Source of the DNA: Pukyongia salina
Lineage (GTDB): Bacteria > Bacteroidota > Bacteroidia > Flavobacteriales > Flavobacteriaceae
Direction of reading: 5' to 3'
Length of the DNA: 64,000 bases
NCBI RefSeq assembly: GCF_002966125.1
Contig: NZ_CP027062.1
Location: forward strand, 2,480,001-2,544,000
The notes under the pieces are model-generated. The model did not search any database and was not told the origin of the DNA. It saw nothing but the letters and a program-made list of their open reading frames with translations. Below, piece after piece: positions 1 through 10,243 of the stretch; position 1 is the first letter of the stretch, and each line of letters starts with the position of its first letter. The position numbers and the translations under genes are program-made.

Positions 1-445
1 GGGCGATGCATCCGAGGCTATGTTGGCTTTAACCTATTGTATGCCTGGTATGCCATTGATATATAGTGGACAAGAATACGATCTGGATCATAGGTTAAAA
101 TTCTTCGAAAAGGATTCCATTCCGAAGAAAAAAGGAGAAGTATGGCCTTTACTTGAAAAATTAGGGCAATTGAAAAATGAATCACCGGCACTCGCTGGTG
201 CCAAAGCCCCTGCTTCCTATGAAAAGATTGAAACTCCCCGGGAGGAGAATATCATCGCCTTCAGAAGAAAAAATGAAAACAGCGAACTAATTTACCTGTG
301 TAATACTGGTCCGGATAAAGTTGAATTCACTCTATCATTAACAGGAAAATATAAAGATTATATGAGTGGGACAGAGGTTGATCTTCAGGGAAATAACACA
401 TATCAACTCGGTGCATGGGACTACCGTATTTTGCTAAAAATGTAA
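1..445 (+). CDS. GH13 alpha-amylase-family glycosidase, C-terminal fragment
   Basis: The frame is open from the left edge (codons from base 2), so the start lies outside the window. The visible 147 or so residues hold the end of a TIM-barrel glycosidase: the stretch CMPGMPLIYSGQEYDL is the typical GH13 strand-8 region, followed by a small beta-rich C-terminal domain. This suggests hydrolysis or transfer on alpha-glucans such as starch or maltodextrin. Which GH13 subfamily it is cannot be told because the catalytic Asp/Glu/Asp triad is missing from view. It ends 105 bases before pfkA on the same strand, fitting a supply of glucose to the glycolytic genes that follow. Confidence 0.85.
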   Translation, partial: GDASEAMLALTYCMPGMPLIYSGQEYDLDHRLKFFEKDSIPKKKGEVWPLLEKLGQLKNESPALAGAKAPASYEKIETPREENIIAFRRKNENSELIYLCNTGPDKVEFTLSLTGKYKDYMSGTEVDLQGNNTYQLGAWDYRILLKM

Positions 446-514
446 TTTTAGGGTCTTAATTTTACTTCAGATTAAGAATTTTATAAACCGAAAACGTTAT
501 AGTTACTTTTCCGG

Positions 515-545
515 TTTGTATTGTGAATTTATTGCCATAGTTTTA
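515..545 (+). promoter_or_regulatory. Bacteroidota-type promoter of the pfkA operon
   Basis: TTTG (515-518) lies 19 bases upstream of TAGTTTTA (538-545), close to the flavobacterial TTTG / TAnnTTTG consensus. The pfkA ATG at 551 follows only five bases after the -7 box, so the transcript would be leaderless or nearly so. Inferred from sequence only. Confidence 0.5.
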
Positions 546-550
546 CAGTA

Positions 551-2544
<1,994 letters not shown>

Positions 2545-2547
2545 GAT

Positions 2548-3420
2548 ATGACGATTATAGCAGATGGTGGTTCTACCAAATGTGATTGGATCCTTCTGGA
2601 TGAGAAGGGAGATCAGTTACTAAAGACGCGGACACGTGGCTTAAATCCCGCTGTTGTTCCCAAAGAGGAATTATTTGAACGAATCCAGGAGAATGAAGAG
2701 CTTCCTTCTTTATTCGAAAAGGCTACCAGAGTTGATTTTTATGGTGCAGGATGCGGAACGGATACTCCCAGAGGAATATTAACTGCTGTACTTAAAGATT
2801 TATTCTTTAATGCCGATATCACGGTAAAGGAGGACATTATGGCGGCGGTGTACGCCGCTACCACCAAACCCGGGATCGTTTGTATATTAGGAACAGGTTC
2901 TAATAGCTGTTATTACGACGGAGAGAAAATCTTTACGCCGGTACCTTCTCTGGGCTATACGCTAATGGACGAGGCAAGTGGAAATTACTTCGGGAAGCGA
3001 CTAATTAGAGATTATTATTACAAACGGATGCCGGAACAGATCGCGAAAGCCTTCGAGCAACGCTTTAATCTGGATGCAGACGAGATCAAGCTCAACCTCT
3101 ATCAGAGACCTAACCCTAATACCTATCTCGCGTCCTTTGCCGAATTTATTTTCACTAGCAAGGAGGTAAATGGATACTTTTACAAGCTTATTAGTGAAGG
3201 GATGATTCGGTTTATAGAATACCGCATCATGTGTTACAAAGAGGCACAAACTGTCCCAATTCATTTTATTGGGTCAATTGCTCATTACTCCACAGATATT
3301 ATTCGCGACTGTATGAAACGATATCATCTGGATTTGGGCAATGTAATTCAGCGTCCCATTGATGGTTTACTCGATTATTATCGGGTCCATGTGCTGAAAG
3401 TTGCAGAATCCAGTTCATAA
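2548..3420 (+). CDS. BadF/BadG/BcrA-type sugar kinase (N-acetylglucosamine kinase-like)
   Basis: A 290-residue ASKHA-fold protein of the BadF/BadG/BcrA ATPase family. The phosphate-1 motif ADGGSTKCDW opens the protein, followed by the GAGC segment near residue 70 and the phosphate-2 motif GTGSNSC near residue 115. In Bacteroidota such stand-alone proteins resemble N-acetylglucosamine kinase, which would make GlcNAc 6-phosphate; the substrate is not provable here. Only 3 bases separate it from gapA and 15 from pgi, so it belongs to the glycolysis operon, which supports a role in feeding hexoses to it. Confidence 0.85.
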   Translation: MTIIADGGSTKCDWILLDEKGDQLLKTRTRGLNPAVVPKEELFERIQENEELPSLFEKATRVDFYGAGCGTDTPRGILTAVLKDLFFNADITVKEDIMAAVYAATTKPGIVCILGTGSNSCYYDGEKIFTPVPSLGYTLMDEASGNYFGKRLIRDYYYKRMPEQIAKAFEQRFNLDADEIKLNLYQRPNPNTYLASFAEFIFTSKEVNGYFYKLISEGMIRFIEYRIMCYKEAQTVPIHFIGSIAHYSTDIIRDCMKRYHLDLGNVIQRPIDGLLDYYRVHVLKVAESSS

Positions 3421-3435
3421 ACTGTAAATTAGCAT

Positions 3436-4998
3436 ATGAGCCTACCTAAAACAGATCCTACAAAAACCAAGGCTTGGTCGGGCTTATTAGAGCATTTTGA
3501 ACAGATAAAATCCGAAAGGATGCAATCCTGGTTCGAGGCAGACCCCGATAGAGCCGAGCGTATGTCCATCACTTGGGCAGACTTCTACGTGGATTATTCA
3601 AAGAACCGTATAAACGACAAAACCCTATCCTTACTTTTCGATATGGCTAATGAGGCAGGTTTAAAGCAAGCCATCGATGCCCAGTTTTCCGGCGCCGAGA
3701 TCAACGAGACCGAAGGCAGGGCAGTGTTACATACTGCGCTTAGGGATTTCGGTAATATGAAGCCGGAGGTGAAGGAAACTCTCGCCAAAATAAAGTCGTT
3801 TTCAGATAAGGTGATAAACGGCTCATGGAAAGGTGCATCCGGAAAGCCAATTACCGATGTGGTTAATATAGGTATAGGAGGGAGTGATCTAGGGCCCGAT
3901 ATGATATGCGAGGCGTTAAAATATTATCAGAATCATCTCAATGTACATTTCATTTCCAACGTGGACGGCGATCATGTTATGGAAAGTCTTAAAACTCTCG
4001 ACAGGGAGACCACATTGTTTATCATTGTATCCAAGACATTCACGACCCAGGAAACCTTAACCAATGCTAATACGGTTCGTAGTTGGTTTCTTGAAACAAT
4101 GAACGAGGCCGATGTAAAGCATCATTTTGCAGCAGTATCTACCAATCTGGATGCGGTTTCAGAATTCGGGATTTCCTCCGAGAATATTTTTCCTATGTGG
4201 AATTGGGTGGGGGGACGGTTCTCACTATGGAGTGCTGTAGGACTGTCTGTGGCGTGTGCGGTGGGATATAAAAACTTTGAAGATCTGTTACGGGGAGCCC
4301 ATAATATGGACAGGCATTTTCAGGAAACCGATTTTAACGGTAATATACCCGTAGTTCTGGCTCTAATTTCTGTGTGGTACAATAATTTCTTCGGAAGCGA
4401 AAGTGAGTGTATTGTACCCTATTCTCAATACCTGAACAAGCTTGTTGCCTATCTTCAACAGGGTATCATGGAGAGTAATGGTAAAAGTGTAGATAGGAAT
4501 GGTGAAGTAGTATCCTACCAAACAGGCACTATTGTTTGGGGCAGTACCGGTACCAATGCTCAGCACGCGTTCTTTCAACTGATCCATCAAGGCACCAAAC
4601 TCATCCCAACAGATTTTATTTGTTTTGCCCATTCTCTCTTCGGGAAGACAGATCATCAAAATAAGTTACTTGCTAATTGCTTTGCACAAACCGAAGCCTT
4701 ACTACAGGGAACCTATGGTATGGAAGTGGAAAATTCTTTCAAAATATTTGAAGGAAACAAACCCACCAATACCATCCTGATTCAAAAACTCACTCCTCAA
4801 AGTTTGGGTAGCCTGATCGCCATGTACGAACATAAATTATTTGTACAAGGCGTGATATGGAATATTTATAGTTACGACCAGTGGGGCGTGGAATTAGGAA
4901 AGAAACTAGCCAAGAATACCCTGGACGCCATCGAAAATAAATCCACTTCTAATACAACCAATGCTTCTACAAAAAGACTTATTAATAAGTCGTTTTGA
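3436..4998 (+). CDS. pgi: Glucose-6-phosphate isomerase
   Basis: Interconverts glucose 6-phosphate and fructose 6-phosphate, one step before PfkA. The 520-residue protein carries the substrate-binding GIGGSDLGP, the SKTFTTQET loop, the family signature [26 protein letters not shown] and the HQGTKLIP segment with the catalytic His. The C-terminus ends in a slightly shortened tail compared with the family's usual 540-550 residues, but the conserved ELGK helix is present. It is the last gene of the four-gene operon; no clear hairpin terminator follows before the next promoter. Confidence 0.97.
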   Translation: MSLPKTDPTKTKAWSGLLEHFEQIKSERMQSWFEADPDRAERMSITWADFYVDYSKNRINDKTLSLLFDMANEAGLKQAIDAQFSGAEINETEGRAVLHTALRDFGNMKPEVKETLAKIKSFSDKVINGSWKGASGKPITDVVNIGIGGSDLGPDMICEALKYYQNHLNVHFISNVDGDHVMESLKTLDRETTLFIIVSKTFTTQETLTNANTVRSWFLETMNEADVKHHFAAVSTNLDAVSEFGISSENIFPMWNWVGGRFSLWSAVGLSVACAVGYKNFEDLLRGAHNMDRHFQETDFNGNIPVVLALISVWYNNFFGSESECIVPYSQYLNKLVAYLQQGIMESNGKSVDRNGEVVSYQTGTIVWGSTGTNAQHAFFQLIHQGTKLIPTDFICFAHSLFGKTDHQNKLLANCFAQTEALLQGTYGMEVENSFKIFEGNKPTNTILIQKLTPQSLGSLIAMYEHKLFVQGVIWNIYSYDQWGVELGKKLAKNTLDAIENKSTSNTTNASTKRLINKSF

Positions 4999-5025
4999 GC
5001 ATAGAATTTTATTATCTACGAAATC

Positions 5026-5058
5026 TTTCGTTTTCTACTTACGGTTTTCTTATTTTTA
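5026..5058 (+). promoter_or_regulatory. Promoter of signalling cassette 1
   Basis: TATTTTTA at 5051-5058 is a near-match to the TAnnTTTG -7 box, with a weak TTTC at 5026-5029 at about the right distance upstream. The same octamer precedes the paralogous gene at 22853. The leader to the ATG at 5090 would be about 25 bases. Confidence 0.4.
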
Positions 5059-5089
5059 GTAAGTATAATCAATTAAAAACTTACCAAAT

Positions 5090-5500
5090 ATGAGTGCAAA
5101 AGACAAGACGATTAGTTTAGACACCGCCAAGACCTGGACGCAAACCTGGCGTAAAGAAGAATCTGATTACAATAGTTATAATCGCTGCAATGGATTTCTG
5201 GTTCCGGCCGAAGACCTTCGTGGGGTTTTGGATGAGATCAAAGATCAGAAGAATCCACAATACATCCGCGCATATCTTGGAGTTGAAACGATGAAACTTG
5301 CCGATGGCAAAACAAAGCAGGTAGAAAAACTAATTATGGTTGGCACTCGTCCGGCAACTAACCCTTCTACAGGCAAGGTTTATTATGCCGATATATTACC
5401 CAGTGATAGTGAATCTGCCGATGGTGACACAGGTGGAAATATCTACGACTTTAGCGATCCGTGTCCACCAGAATGTGATGAGGATAGCGAGTTAAATTAA
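5090..5500 (+). CDS. Small acidic soluble protein of signalling cassette 1 (unknown)
   Basis: I do not recognise a named family. The 136-residue protein has no signal peptide or membrane segment. It starts with an ISLDTAKTW helix-like segment, continues with VPAEDLRGVLDEI and IRAYLGVE, then a strand-like KLIMVGTRPA, and ends in an acidic tail with the paired-Cys motif CPPEC (last 15 residues). The gene at 22853 encodes a diverged paralog sharing the same order of segments (IS..AKT, EL..LD..K, VR.YF, IYD). Both are followed by a multi-TM protein, a histidine kinase and a response regulator, so a sensing or modulating role in that pathway is inferred. Spacing to the next gene is 3 bases. Confidence 0.75.
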   Translation: MSAKDKTISLDTAKTWTQTWRKEESDYNSYNRCNGFLVPAEDLRGVLDEIKDQKNPQYIRAYLGVETMKLADGKTKQVEKLIMVGTRPATNPSTGKVYYADILPSDSESADGDTGGNIYDFSDPCPPECDEDSELN

Positions 5501-5503
5501 GTC

Positions 5504-6139
5504 ATGAATCATTTTTTAGTCCTATCCATTATCGGCCATGCCATTCTCCTGGTCAATGTGATAGTATATTTTAAAAGCTTTATTAGAAATGATAAGGCTT
5601 TTAAAATATTTTCAATTTATCTAGCCATTTCTTTTTGTATTCAAATAGCCACATTGGTTATTGGTAAGGGATTTCATTTGCCTAATTTATATTTATCACA
5701 TTTTTATATAGTGGGCCAATTTGTTTTGCTGTCACTTTTTTACTTTCAGCTTTTAAAGAATAAAGTGATTCTTTACCTAATACCAGCCATAGTGGCCCTT
5801 ATCGGGATACAATTTATTCTAGACCCCTCTTTATTTTTTAGATATAATCCAGTTGGAATAGTGATTACCCAAATAATTCTGGTTCTCTATGCTATTCTTT
5901 ATCTATACCAAAGCTTAAGCGGAAAGAAACCATTTATAATAATTAACGCGGGGATTTTATTTTATCTTTTGTCAAGTACTTTGATCTTCGCATCCGGAAA
6001 TCTGGTTTTGGATCTGGATATTTCACAGAACACCAGGTTTATTTTGATCAATGTAAACAGGGTGTTCATTTTACTGCTTCAAATATTAATTTTTACCGAA
6101 TGGTACCGCAATTATCGGCCGGCCCTAAAGAGTGGATAA
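5504..6139 (+). CDS. Multi-pass membrane protein of signalling cassette 1 (putative sensor)
   Basis: A 211-residue, strongly hydrophobic protein with about seven predicted membrane helices separated by short Lys/Arg-rich or Asp loops, and no recognisable soluble domain. It resembles in size and layout the membrane protein at 23209. The downstream kinase has only one membrane helix and no sensor domain, so this protein is a reasonable candidate for its missing input module; that is inference. The gene starts 3 bases after the small protein gene and ends 33 bases before the kinase gene. Confidence 0.75.
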   Translation: MNHFLVLSIIGHAILLVNVIVYFKSFIRNDKAFKIFSIYLAISFCIQIATLVIGKGFHLPNLYLSHFYIVGQFVLLSLFYFQLLKNKVILYLIPAIVALIGIQFILDPSLFFRYNPVGIVITQIILVLYAILYLYQSLSGKKPFIIINAGILFYLLSSTLIFASGNLVLDLDISQNTRFILINVNRVFILLLQILIFTEWYRNYRPALKSG

Positions 6140-6172
6140 TTACATGTGTCGATTTAGTATCTTCGTCTAGCC

Positions 6173-6973
6173 ATGCAAGAAATCATTTCCGAAGAACAAC
6201 AAATAATAGACATCATCCTCATCGCCATAGGACTCCTGTTACTCATGGCTCTGGCAATCGTTTTGTTCTTTTATTTCTCGCGTCGAAGGATTATTAAAAC
6301 AGAATTGGAAAAAGCAAACCTGGAGATAAAACACCAGAGAGAAGTATTACAATCCACAATCATTACACAAGAGGAAGAACGAAAACGGATCGCACAAGAT
6401 ATGCACGATGCTATTAGTTCTAAGCTCAATGTGGTTTCACTCAATGCCAATATACTTTCGGATGCTTCAATCTCCCCTGAAGAAAAGTCGAAAGTCGCAG
6501 AGAACATTGTTAAGGTTACCTCGACTGTACTAGAGAATTCCCGCAAGATCGCGCACGATCTGCTTCCTCCCACCTTAGAAAAATTTGGTTTGGAGGCCGC
6601 AATCGAAGAATTATGCGATGAAATTGGCGAGGCAGGTTCCTTTAAGATCCAGCCATATTTTCAGTACCGGCAGAATATGTTAAGTCAGAATGACGAACTT
6701 CATTTTTTCAGGATCACCCAGGAGCTGTTCAACAATACTATTAAATATGCCGACGCCAAATCCGTCCAACTTTCCCTGGTTGGAAAAGGGTCTGAAGTGG
6801 TTCTATCCTATCAAGATGATGGAAAGGGTTTTGATGTGCACGCGGCGAAAAAGGCAAAAGGACTGGGCTTGAGTGGAATTTCCAATAGAGTCGAAATCCT
6901 GGATGCCAGTATGGAAATGAACAGCAGTGTTGGCAAAGGATTATTGGTTCGAATCATAAAGAGATTGGACTAA
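6173..6973 (+). CDS. Sensor histidine kinase, HisKA_3 (NarX/DesK type), cassette 1
   Basis: A 266-residue kinase with one N-terminal membrane helix (residues 12-36), a coiled-coil linker, a HisKA_3 dimerisation domain with the phospho-acceptor His78 in EEERKRIAQDMHD, and a HATPase domain with an N-box at TQELFNNTIKYA, DDGKGFD and GLGLSGISNR. No extracellular or PAS domain is present, so signal input probably comes from a partner. It lies between the multi-TM gene and the response regulator gene, its likely phosphotransfer target. A longer frame overlapping the upstream gene is not supported. Confidence 0.93.
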   Translation: MQEIISEEQQIIDIILIAIGLLLLMALAIVLFFYFSRRRIIKTELEKANLEIKHQREVLQSTIITQEEERKRIAQDMHDAISSKLNVVSLNANILSDASISPEEKSKVAENIVKVTSTVLENSRKIAHDLLPPTLEKFGLEAAIEELCDEIGEAGSFKIQPYFQYRQNMLSQNDELHFFRITQELFNNTIKYADAKSVQLSLVGKGSEVVLSYQDDGKGFDVHAAKKAKGLGLSGISNRVEILDASMEMNSSVGKGLLVRIIKRLD

Positions 6974-7010
6974 TTTTCATATTTTAGAGGCGAAGCAAAC
7001 CAATAAACTC

Positions 7011-7679
7011 TTGAAAATAAATCTTGTAATTGCCGATGACGAGGAATTATTCCGCGTAGGTCTTTCGCATATTCTTTCTAAAGATCCTGAAATTTCAATT
7101 GTTTTTGAAGCAAGTGACGGACAACAGTTGCTGGAATATCTGGCAGCGAATGAACATCTTCCGGACATAATCATCACCGATATAAAAATGCCCGAACTCA
7201 ACGGGGTAGAGGCCACCAAGTTGATTCATCAGTTATATCCCGAAATAGGTATCATCGCCCTTACTACGTATAATAGCAAGCCATTTATTAGGAATATGAT
7301 CGACGTAGGCGCTTCTGCCTATCTGGTAAAGAATTCGGCACCCGATAAGGTTATACATACTATTAAACAGGTGTATTATAATGGTTTTTATTACGATAAG
7401 CATGTAATGACGATACTTAACAATCGTTATGCAACCGATAAGGAAGGAGAGAAAACAGCTTTCGATCAGGAATTCCTTACCGAACGTGAAGCCGAAGTCC
7501 TTGAACTTATTTGTAAACAATATAAAACGTCCGAAATAGGGGAAAAGTTGTTTATTAGCCCCAGGACCGTCGAGGTGCATCGCAAGAATTTATTGATAAA
7601 GACCGGGATGAAGAATATAGCCGGGCTGGTGATCTTTGCCATTCAGAACGACCTTGTACCACCCATCATCATTGAGTAA
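7011..7679 (+). CDS. LuxR/NarL-family response regulator, cassette 1
   Basis: A 222-residue two-domain regulator. The receiver domain carries the acidic pair ADDEE near residue 9, the phospho-acceptor Asp57 in IIITDIKMPE and a Lys near residue 105 (YLVKNS). The C-terminal LuxR-type HTH starts at LTEREAEVLELI and includes ISPRTVEVHRKNLL. It starts at a TTG codon 37 bases after the kinase gene. The predicted role is DNA binding after phosphorylation by the adjacent kinase; targets are unknown. An AT-rich gap of about 100 bases separates it from yifB. Confidence 0.93.
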   Translation: MKINLVIADDEELFRVGLSHILSKDPEISIVFEASDGQQLLEYLAANEHLPDIIITDIKMPELNGVEATKLIHQLYPEIGIIALTTYNSKPFIRNMIDVGASAYLVKNSAPDKVIHTIKQVYYNGFYYDKHVMTILNNRYATDKEGEKTAFDQEFLTEREAEVLELICKQYKTSEIGEKLFISPRTVEVHRKNLLIKTGMKNIAGLVIFAIQNDLVPPIIIE

Positions 7680-7782
7680 ATATTTCAATATCAAATACTA
7701 TATTTATCTCGATATATTAATTAGAATTTCGTAGCTTTATACCTCTTCTAATTCCCCTCCTTTTTTATTTCTGAAATAATTT

Positions 7783-9324
7783 ATGCTTACTAAAGTATAT
7801 GGAAGCGCTGTATTTGGTGTGGATGCCACCACTATTACGGTTGAAGTGAACGTGGATCAAGGAGTGGGTTATCACCTTGTTGGATTACCCGATAATGCCA
7901 TCAAGGAAAGCAATTACCGTATTGCGGCTGCGCTTCAAAATAATGGTTTTAAGATCCCGGGGAAAAAGATCACTCTCAATATGGCTCCGGCCGACCTGAG
8001 AAAGGAAGGGTCTGCCTACGATCTTACCCTCGCCATGGGAATATTGATCGCCACAGGCCAGCTTGAAGAACGACATCCGTTAACCGATTGCATCATCATG
8101 GGAGAATTATCCCTCGATGGAAGTCTACAGCCCATTCGCGGGGCACTTCCTATCGCTGTCAAAGCAAAGGAAGAAGGATTTAAACACTTTATCCTTCCGA
8201 AGCAAAATGCCCGGGAGGCCGCGATAGTAGACGGTATAAAAGTGTATGGTGTAGACAGCATTACCCAGGTGATACAATATTTTAATGAAGGTACGCCCAT
8301 GGAAGAAACTGTGGTCGATATCAATGCCGAATTTTACGAACAACTTGAAAATCCCGAATTCGACTTTTCAGATGTAAAGGGACAGGAATCCATAAAACGC
8401 TGTATGGAGATCGCAGCGGCTGGAGGGCACAACATCATCCTGATAGGCCCACCGGGATCCGGGAAAACAATGCTTGCTAAACGCCTCCCCAGCATCCTGC
8501 CACCGCTCTCCCTAACCGAAGCTCTCGAAACCACCAAGATACATAGTGTGGCGGGAAGAACCCTCGGCAGCGGTGGCATTATGACATCACGACCTTTTCG
8601 CAGTCCTCACCACACAATAAGCGACGTAGCGCTGGTTGGCGGTGGTACCTTTCCACAACCAGGGGAGATCTCCCTGGCACACAACGGGGTTCTATTTCTG
8701 GACGAATTACCCGAATTTAAACGTTCTGTTCTGGAAGTGATGCGCCAACCTCTGGAAGACAGGGATGTTACCATTTCCAGGGCTCGATTTACTGTTACCT
8801 ATCCCTCCAGTTTTATGCTGGTTGCCAGTATGAATCCTAGTCCCGGTGGTTATTTTAACGACCCGGATGCACCCGTTACCTCTTCGCCTGCCGAAATGCA
8901 GCGTTACCTAAGCAAGATCTCCGGCCCCTTGCTCGACCGAATTGATATCCATATTGAAGTAACACCTGTTCCTTTCGAAAAGTTAAGCGAGGAGCGAAAA
9001 GGGGAGGCCAGCGTGGTGATTCGTAAGCGAGTCACAAAAGCGAGGAAGATACAGGAAGTACGTTTCCGAAGGAATAAAGAGATGCATTATAATGCCCAGA
9101 TGGGGGTAAAACAAATTCGAACTTATTGTAAGCTGGATGCTGCGTCTTCCGAATTACTTAAAAATGCTATGGAGCGCTTAAATCTTTCGGCCAGGGCCTA
9201 CGACAGGATTTTAAAAGTGTCGCGAACTATCGCCGATCTGGACCTTTCAGAAGAAATAAAAGGAGAACATATTTCCGAGGCTATACAATACAGGAGTCTG
9301 GATAGAGATGGGTGGTTGGGGTGA
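7783..9324 (+). CDS. yifB: YifB/ComM family Mg-chelatase-like AAA+ ATPase
   Basis: A 513-residue protein with an N-terminal Lon-protease-like ChlI domain (about residues 1-170), a central AAA+ module with Walker A GPPGSGKTMLAKRLPS and Walker B-like VLFLDELPEF, the MNPSPGG segment, and a C-terminal helical lid. In other bacteria ComM is a helicase that promotes branch migration in natural transformation; the same role is inferred from homology. The gene is intact, ending in TGA at 9322-9324. Notably its last 72 bases (9253-9324) are repeated three times in degenerate form downstream; see the repeat entries. Confidence 0.93.
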   Translation: MLTKVYGSAVFGVDATTITVEVNVDQGVGYHLVGLPDNAIKESNYRIAAALQNNGFKIPGKKITLNMAPADLRKEGSAYDLTLAMGILIATGQLEERHPLTDCIIMGELSLDGSLQPIRGALPIAVKAKEEGFKHFILPKQNAREAAIVDGIKVYGVDSITQVIQYFNEGTPMEETVVDINAEFYEQLENPEFDFSDVKGQESIKRCMEIAAAGGHNIILIGPPGSGKTMLAKRLPSILPPLSLTEALETTKIHSVAGRTLGSGGIMTSRPFRSPHHTISDVALVGGGTFPQPGEISLAHNGVLFLDELPEFKRSVLEVMRQPLEDRDVTISRARFTVTYPSSFMLVASMNPSPGGYFNDPDAPVTSSPAEMQRYLSKISGPLLDRIDIHIEVTPVPFEKLSEERKGEASVVIRKRVTKARKIQEVRFRRNKEMHYNAQMGVKQIRTYCKLDAASSELLKNAMERLNLSARAYDRILKVSRTIADLDLSEEIKGEHISEAIQYRSLDRDGWLG

Positions 9325-9686
9325 TACTTCTTATAAATAAAACCCTCTCCGTTTGAAATTAAAATGGTTTTTGATTGTCTACTTTCAGTACTCTTGGAAA
9401 TACAATCTAAGTTTAGTAATTAACCAATTGTTCCTTCCCCGAAAGGGGAAGGTGTCTTCAATAATGTCTTTATTGAAGACGGAAGGGGATGAGAACTTAT
9501 TATAAATAAAACCCTCTCCGTCAGTATCGAGGATACTGACACCTCTCCCTATAAGGGAGAGAAACTATTTCCTATAATTTTCAACTTATAACCATCTATG
9601 ATTGAGATTATTTATGAAATAAAAGGAGAACTAATTTCTCAAAATATAAAATAGACGAGGCTAAATAGGACGGGTAGTTAGGGTGA
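9325..9686 (+). repeat. Tandem repeat unit 1 downstream of yifB
   Basis: A 362 bp unit. It contains a chain of perfect hairpins: CCTTCCCC/GGGGAAGG (9433-9452), an 11 bp stem GTCTTCAATAA at 9454-9480, a GTCAGTATC/GATACTGAC stem near 9520-9540 and CTCTCCC/GGGAGAG near 9543-9560. Its last 71 bases (9616-9686) are a decayed copy of the yifB 3' end including the TGA. The hairpins could also stop transcription of yifB. No coding gene lies here. Confidence 0.85.
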
Positions 9687-10049
9687 TACTTCTTCTGAAT
9701 AAAACCCTCTCCGTTTGAAAACAAAATAGTTTTTGATTGTCTACTTTCAGTACTCTTGGAAATACAATCTAAGTTTAGTAATTAGCCAATTGTTCCTTCC
9801 CCGAAAGGGGAAGGTGTCTTCAATAATGTCTTTATTGAAGACGGAAGGGGGATGAGAACTTGTTATAAATAAAACCCACTCCGTCAGTATCTTCGATACT
9901 GACACCTCTCCCTATAAGAGAGAGAAACTATTTCCTATAATTTTCAACTTATAACCATCTATGATTGAGATTATTTATGAAATAAAAGGAGAACTAATTT
10001 CTCAAAATATAAAATAGACGAGGCTAAATAGGACGGGTAGTTAGGGTGA
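9687..10049 (+). repeat. Tandem repeat unit 2 downstream of yifB
   Basis: A 363 bp unit nearly identical to unit 1, with the same hairpin order and the same decayed yifB tail at its end (through the TGA at 10047-10049). Stem changes are few; the loop of the GTCAGTATC hairpin differs (GAG in unit 1, TTC here). Confidence 0.85.
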
Positions 10050-10243
10050 TACTTCTTCTGAATTAAACCCTCTCCGTCAGTATCTTAGATACTGACACCT
10101 CTCCCTTGTTGGGAGAGAAGCAATTTCATATAATTATCAACTTATAGACATCCATGATTGAGATTATTTATGAAATAAAAGGAGATCTAATTTCTCAAAA
10201 TATAAAGTACATGGGTCCGGATATAGATGGGTGGTTGGGGTGA
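10050..10243 (+). repeat. Tandem repeat unit 3, internally deleted
   Basis: A 194 bp unit lacking the central block (the CCTTCCCC and GTCTTCAATAA hairpins) of units 1 and 2. It keeps the GTCAGTATC hairpin, a CTCTCCC/GGGAGAG stem with a different loop, and a yifB-tail copy at 10172-10243. That copy is closer to the true yifB end over its last 25 bases than the tails in units 1 and 2. Its TGA directly abuts the stop codon of the convergent gene at 10244. Confidence 0.8.

Noticed and set aside
5504-6139. Reading the multi-TM protein as part of the histidine kinase (frameshifted single sensor kinase)
   Set aside because: Both cassettes have separate intact genes with their own starts, and the kinase begins with its own membrane helix, so a frameshift is unlikely.
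9325-10243. CRISPR-like array
   Set aside because: The repeats are about 360 bp, contain a gene tail and have no regular spacers; they form a tandem duplication, not CRISPR.
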